Shown: positions 6,669 through 8,876 of the stretch, in pieces
Numbering within the stretch: position 1 is the first letter of the stretch
Layout: every line of letters starts with the position of its first letter
Source: JBDHUJ01 sp039809105
Lineage (GTDB): Bacteria > Patescibacteriota > Saccharimonadia > Saccharimonadales > UBA4665
Length of the DNA stretch: 8,876 nt
Direction: 5' to 3'
NCBI GenBank assembly: GCA_039809105.1
Contig: JBDHUJ010000048.1
Coordinates: 1-8,876 of the forward strand
The notes under the pieces: model-generated
The model's input: only the letters and a program-made list of their open reading frames with translations
The model's database searches: none
Told to the model about the DNA's origin: nothing
Program-made: the position numbers and the translations under genes

Positions 6669-6696
6669 GTATGCGAAGGGTATAAACATAAACAAC

Positions 6697-7548
6697 ATGA
6701 AAACAGTTCCTGGATGGATTTCGAAAGTACTGTCTGGACTTTTGCTACTAGCGCTTGTTAGTCTAACGGTGAATACGGTTTTGTCGCAGACGGTTTTGAA
6801 CAGCAAGTATCTGGATGTGCAGCTCAAAAAAGCCGATGCCTACCACAAGCTGTCCGTTGCCATCACCGACGAGCTGGTGCACAATACCACGTCCATGGAC
6901 CCAGAGCTCAGCGCCAAAGTGCAGTCCATAGTCACGCCCGAAGTGCTGGAGCAGCGCATCCCCGGCGCACTGCAGCAACTGGAAGATTATGCGAAAAACG
7001 GCGGCACGCCACCGCAGATAGACATCAGTGACCTGGTGGCACAAGCCCGGGCGGCAGGCGTCGACATTCCGGCCGATAGTGGCCTGGACAAGCCGATTAC
7101 GCTCGGCCAAGTCGGGAGTTACCAGGTGCAGCCGCCGAGCAAGACTGCAAAGCTAGTGAATACGCTCATGGTAGTGGCGGCCGTGGTGCTGACGGTCGCG
7201 CTGGTGCTCGTTTGCTGGCTGCGGCGCGATTTCCGCGCGCTGGCCATCGTGGCCACGATGTATGGCAGCTTGCTCGTCCTGCTTGCCGCGCTTTTGTGGT
7301 TCGCGCCCGACGTATTCGCCAGCCGCATCCACCTGGCTGCTGCCAACGCGTTTGTCGCTGTGACGCAAGACATCGCCACGGCCATCGCCAAAGACATCGC
7401 TCGCCGCTTCGCCACCATTGGCGCCATTTCTCTTGCCCTAGGCATCCCCACTTGGATTCTCCTGGCCGTCATCCGCAAACGCTCGAACAAGACTCCTGCA
7501 AATACAAAGGCACCCGGCCAGCAAGCGACATATGTCACTCGGCGCTAG
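6697..7548 (+). CDS. Unrecognised four-helix membrane protein with outer domain
   Basis: I do not recognise this 283-aa protein. It has an N-terminal helix (about 8-29) that could be an uncleaved signal anchor. A hydrophilic domain of about 120 residues follows (30-150), with alternating Leu/Lys/Gln helices and a PP-containing loop near 105. Three further helices lie at about 153-174, 180-202 and 240-259, and the tail is basic. By charge the outer domain should face outside and the tail, with KRSNK, should face the cytoplasm. The same frame is open from an ATG at 6664 (294 aa), but that codon overlaps the likely -10 box. The gene lies 57 nt after the second ABC permease, so it may be functionally linked. 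It converges with the S66 peptidase gene and shares a CTAG at the stops. Confidence 0.75.
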   Translation: MKTVPGWISKVLSGLLLLALVSLTVNTVLSQTVLNSKYLDVQLKKADAYHKLSVAITDELVHNTTSMDPELSAKVQSIVTPEVLEQRIPGALQQLEDYAKNGGTPPQIDISDLVAQARAAGVDIPADSGLDKPITLGQVGSYQVQPPSKTAKLVNTLMVVAAVVLTVALVLVCWLRRDFRALAIVATMYGSLLVLLAALLWFAPDVFASRIHLAAANAFVAVTQDIATAIAKDIARRFATIGAISLALGIPTWILLAVIRKRSNKTPANTKAPGQQATYVTRR

Positions 7549-8585
7549 TAGCTCAAGAATATTTTTCTTTGGCCGCTAGCGATGCGCACCTTGCCGCCAT
7601 TCGGCATTATGATTTGCGGGTCGGTATGCCCGAAATCAAGGTTCTGTACAATAGGGATGCTCGGATTATATTCGCGTACGACTTTCAATACTGTCTCTTG
7701 CTGGGTCTTGCGGTACGCAGCCTTCTGCTCCGAGTTGTTCCGTTTGTCGAATTCCCAAGCCTTCGGCCGGCCAACCAGTACAGCCTGGAACTTTTCGAAC
7801 CAGCCTCGCTCACCAAACCCGGTCAATAGATACTCGACAATCCAGGGTTCGGGAATATCTTCAGCGGTTTCTATGAACAGAACCGTACCTTCCAGGTCGG
7901 TATCTGACGGTAAATATTTGCCAGTCGATGCTTGTATGGTCAGGCTTTCGACGCATCCGCCCCACAAGACGCCTTCTGCGTCTGCAAAGCCGTCCCACAC
8001 CAACCCTTCGTTGGGCTCCAACTTACGTGGTTTCTGCAGGTTTGCCTCCACAGACCAATCCAGCCCTTCGTCGTTATAAACATCCGAAACGCTCAGCTCG
8101 TACTCGCCCGGCTCAAACAGGGCGTGGTTGAGTGACGTAACCGTACTATCGAACATCTCGGCATTCATGCCGAACTGGTTCATAACACCACCACCGTAAT
8201 ACGAAGGTATGCCCAGATTCCACAGGAAATTATGCAGATGCGTGTTGTCGCTGAAGCCGAAGAATGGCTTTGGGTTGCCTAAAAACACCTGCGGGTCCAG
8301 ATGTTTTATGAGTTTTATCTGGTCCATGCCGCCGATGGAAGCGAAAACCGCTTTGTTGGCCGGGTCTTTGAATGCGGCCATTACATCATGCGCTCTGTCT
8401 TGCAGCGAAGAGCCCATCTTGCGGGTAGTGGGGTACTCCACCGGATGCAGGCAGAACACTTCACGCATGCGCTGCAGTCCCAAATCTTGCACCCATGGGA
8501 AAATTTCCGGCAGCCCGGCGGAGGGAGATATGACGGCGACCTGGTCGCCTTTCTGTAGTTTCTGCAGCTTCGTAAATTCTTTCAT
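7545..8585 (-). CDS. S66-family serine peptidase, MccF/LD-carboxypeptidase-like
   Basis: This is a 346-aa peptidase of family S66, which contains LdcA (LD-carboxypeptidase of murein recycling) and MccF (microcin C self-immunity). Visible features are the N-terminal segment KGDQVAVISPS, the oxyanion-region SIGGMDQ (83-89), the nucleophile elbow FGFSDNT with Ser112, the FIETAED segment with Glu239, and LDFGHTDP with His320. These make a complete Ser-Glu-His triad. No signal peptide is present, so it should act in the cytoplasm. The length and the GFSDNT and GHTDP contexts look closer to MccF-like members than to classical LdcA, so the substrate could be a peptidyl-nucleotide or similar conjugate rather than a murein tetrapeptide. 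The start lies 15 nt after a tRNA gene on the same strand, with AAAGGT as Shine-Dalgarno site 9 nt before the ATG. Confidence 0.9.
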   Translation of the reverse strand: MKEFTKLQKLQKGDQVAVISPSAGLPEIFPWVQDLGLQRMREVFCLHPVEYPTTRKMGSSLQDRAHDVMAAFKDPANKAVFASIGGMDQIKLIKHLDPQVFLGNPKPFFGFSDNTHLHNFLWNLGIPSYYGGGVMNQFGMNAEMFDSTVTSLNHALFEPGEYELSVSDVYNDEGLDWSVEANLQKPRKLEPNEGLVWDGFADAEGVLWGGCVESLTIQASTGKYLPSDTDLEGTVLFIETAEDIPEPWIVEYLLTGFGERGWFEKFQAVLVGRPKAWEFDKRNNSEQKAAYRKTQQETVLKVVREYNPSIPIVQNLDFGHTDPQIIMPNGGKVRIASGQRKIFLSY

Positions 8586-8600
8586 TGTCGTATGACCTTT

Positions 8601-8676
8601 TGGTGGGGGCGGTAGGACTTGAACCTACGACCAATCAGTTATGAGCCGACTGCTCTAACCACTGAGCTACGCCCCC
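8601..8676 (-). tRNA. tRNA with CAU anticodon, probably tRNA-Ile2
   Basis: The gene folds into a complete 76-nt cloverleaf with encoded CCA (8603-8601). The 7-bp acceptor stem is GGGGGCG/CGCCCCC. The D-arm is GCTC/GAGC, the anticodon loop CTCATAA gives anticodon CAU, and the T-arm is GTAGG TTCAAGT CCTAC. The discriminator is A73. CAU tRNAs are initiator Met, elongator Met or Ile2, whose C34 is changed to lysidine by TilS. The paired first acceptor base rules against an initiator. The D-arm AGTGGTTAGAGCAG and the sequence around GGCTCATAA and TTGGTCG closely resemble bacterial tRNA-Ile2, so this is the preferred identity, but elongator Met is not excluded. Confidence 0.95.
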
Positions 8677-8711
8677 TCCAAAAAGCCACATTCTGCAGCC
8701 TAACAGATGCG

Positions 8712-8720
8712 AGTATAGCA
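8712..8720 (-). promoter_or_regulatory. Extended -10 promoter of tRNA-peptidase transcript
   Basis: On the minus strand the sequence TGCTATACT forms a TGn extended -10 box (TATACT at 8717-8712). Its end is 35 nt upstream of the tRNA 5' end, which leaves a leader of about 29 nt for RNase P to remove. No convincing -35 is present. Confidence 0.6.
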
Positions 8721-8750
8721 GATACGGCGGCGTATGGGTAGGGGCGAGGG

Positions 8751-8759
8751 TGATATGGT
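8751..8759 (+). promoter_or_regulatory. Extended -10 promoter of right-edge gene
   Basis: TGA followed by TATGGT (8754-8759) gives a TGn extended -10. Transcription would begin near 8766, so the whole inverted repeat at 8775-8829 would be part of the 5' leader. It lies about 40 bp from the divergent tRNA promoter. Confidence 0.4.
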
Positions 8760-8774
8760 TCACTAAACTAAAAC

Positions 8775-8829
8775 GGAACATCCCGTAAACTTGGAGATGT
8801 AAAGCTACCAAGTAAAGAGGAGATGTTCC
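8775..8829 (+). promoter_or_regulatory. Nested-hairpin leader around Shine-Dalgarno site
   Basis: An outer 8-bp stem pairs GGAACATC (8775-8782) with GATGTTCC (8822-8829), ending one base before the ATG at 8831. An inner 6-bp stem pairs ACTTGG (8789-8794) with CCAAGT (8808-8813). The Shine-Dalgarno sequence AGAGGAG (8816-8822) lies in the internal loop between them, so the fold could hide or expose it. GGAGATGT occurs twice (8793-8800 and 8819-8826), which gives the 5' arm a weaker alternative partner. It could instead be the end of a mobile element; with the right flank missing, this cannot be told. Confidence 0.5.
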
Positions 8830-8830
8830 A

Positions 8831-8876
8831 ATGTCAAAACTACCAGATATTCCTGGGAATAAAAAGTGCTGGCTGG
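8831..8876 (+). CDS. Start of a gene cut by the window edge
   Basis: An ATG at 8831 follows AGAGGAG with 8-nt spacing, the strongest Shine-Dalgarno arrangement of any first gene in this window. The visible 15 residues are MSKLPDIPGNKKCWL and are not enough to assign a family. It is probably a real gene because promoter, ribosome binding site and open frame are all in register. Unlike the leaderless-looking genes to its left, it would have a leader of about 65 nt. Confidence 0.55.
   Translation, partial: MSKLPDIPGNKKCWL

Noticed and set aside
7582..8079. 165-codon plus-strand frame opposite the S66 peptidase
   Set aside because: The composition is typical of an antisense shadow, and the peptidase on the other strand has a complete catalytic triad.
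8601..8676. tRNA as an integration (att) site
   Set aside because: The 3' end of the tRNA faces the S66 peptidase with a 15-nt spacer and no integrase is visible. The unknown gene at 8831 lies on the 5' side, which is not where elements usually insert.
1..8876. CRISPR array, rRNA or complete insertion sequence
   Set aside because: There are no regularly spaced repeats, no rRNA-like segments, and no transposase gene with paired terminal repeats within the window.

Overview
The window comes from a bacterial chromosome with moderate GC. Most genes favour C- or G-ending codons. It uses the standard code, and several genes sit directly behind a consensus -10 box with almost no 5' leader. Compact spacing, leaderless-looking starts and a run of small exporter genes would fit a Candidate Phyla Radiation bacterium such as Saccharibacteria, or an actinobacterial or Chloroflexi-like lineage. 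No gene here fixes the taxonomy, so this is only a guess.

Layout. Positions 1-133 hold no gene I can defend. Positions 134-239 form a long imperfect inverted repeat built around the words AATGAAC and GCAATGA; its right arm supplies a possible -35 box for the first operon. Positions 268-2147 are a two-gene ABC-2 exporter (ATPase, then permease, ATGA overlap), followed by two strong hairpins (2147-2199). A near-consensus promoter (TTGCAA, 17 bp, TGGTATAAT) then drives a tRNA-dihydrouridine synthase (2306-3313). Next come an MFS efflux-type transporter (3335-4540), a small YggT-family membrane protein (4622-4918), and a second ABC-2 exporter pair of BcrA-like type (4991-6639, again with ATGA overlap). 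An unrecognised four-helix membrane protein with a large extracytoplasmic domain follows (about 6697-7548).

On the minus strand, a CAU-anticodon tRNA (8601-8676, probably tRNA-Ile2) is followed after 15 nt by a MccF-like peptidase of family S66 (7545-8585). The two are probably made as one transcript. The peptidase converges on the unknown membrane protein, and their stop codons share one CTAG. At the right edge a new plus-strand gene begins at 8831 behind an extended -10 box and a leader that can fold around its Shine-Dalgarno site.

Taken together, the window holds two separate ABC exporters, one MFS exporter and a MccF-like peptidase, all of types used to expel or inactivate toxic compounds, mixed with housekeeping RNA genes. 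I see no clear new multi-gene system. The most unusual signals are at the level of expression: leaderless starts, the tRNA-mRNA fusion transcript, the repeat carrying a promoter element, the folded leader at 8775-8829, and an abrupt codon-usage switch inside dus.
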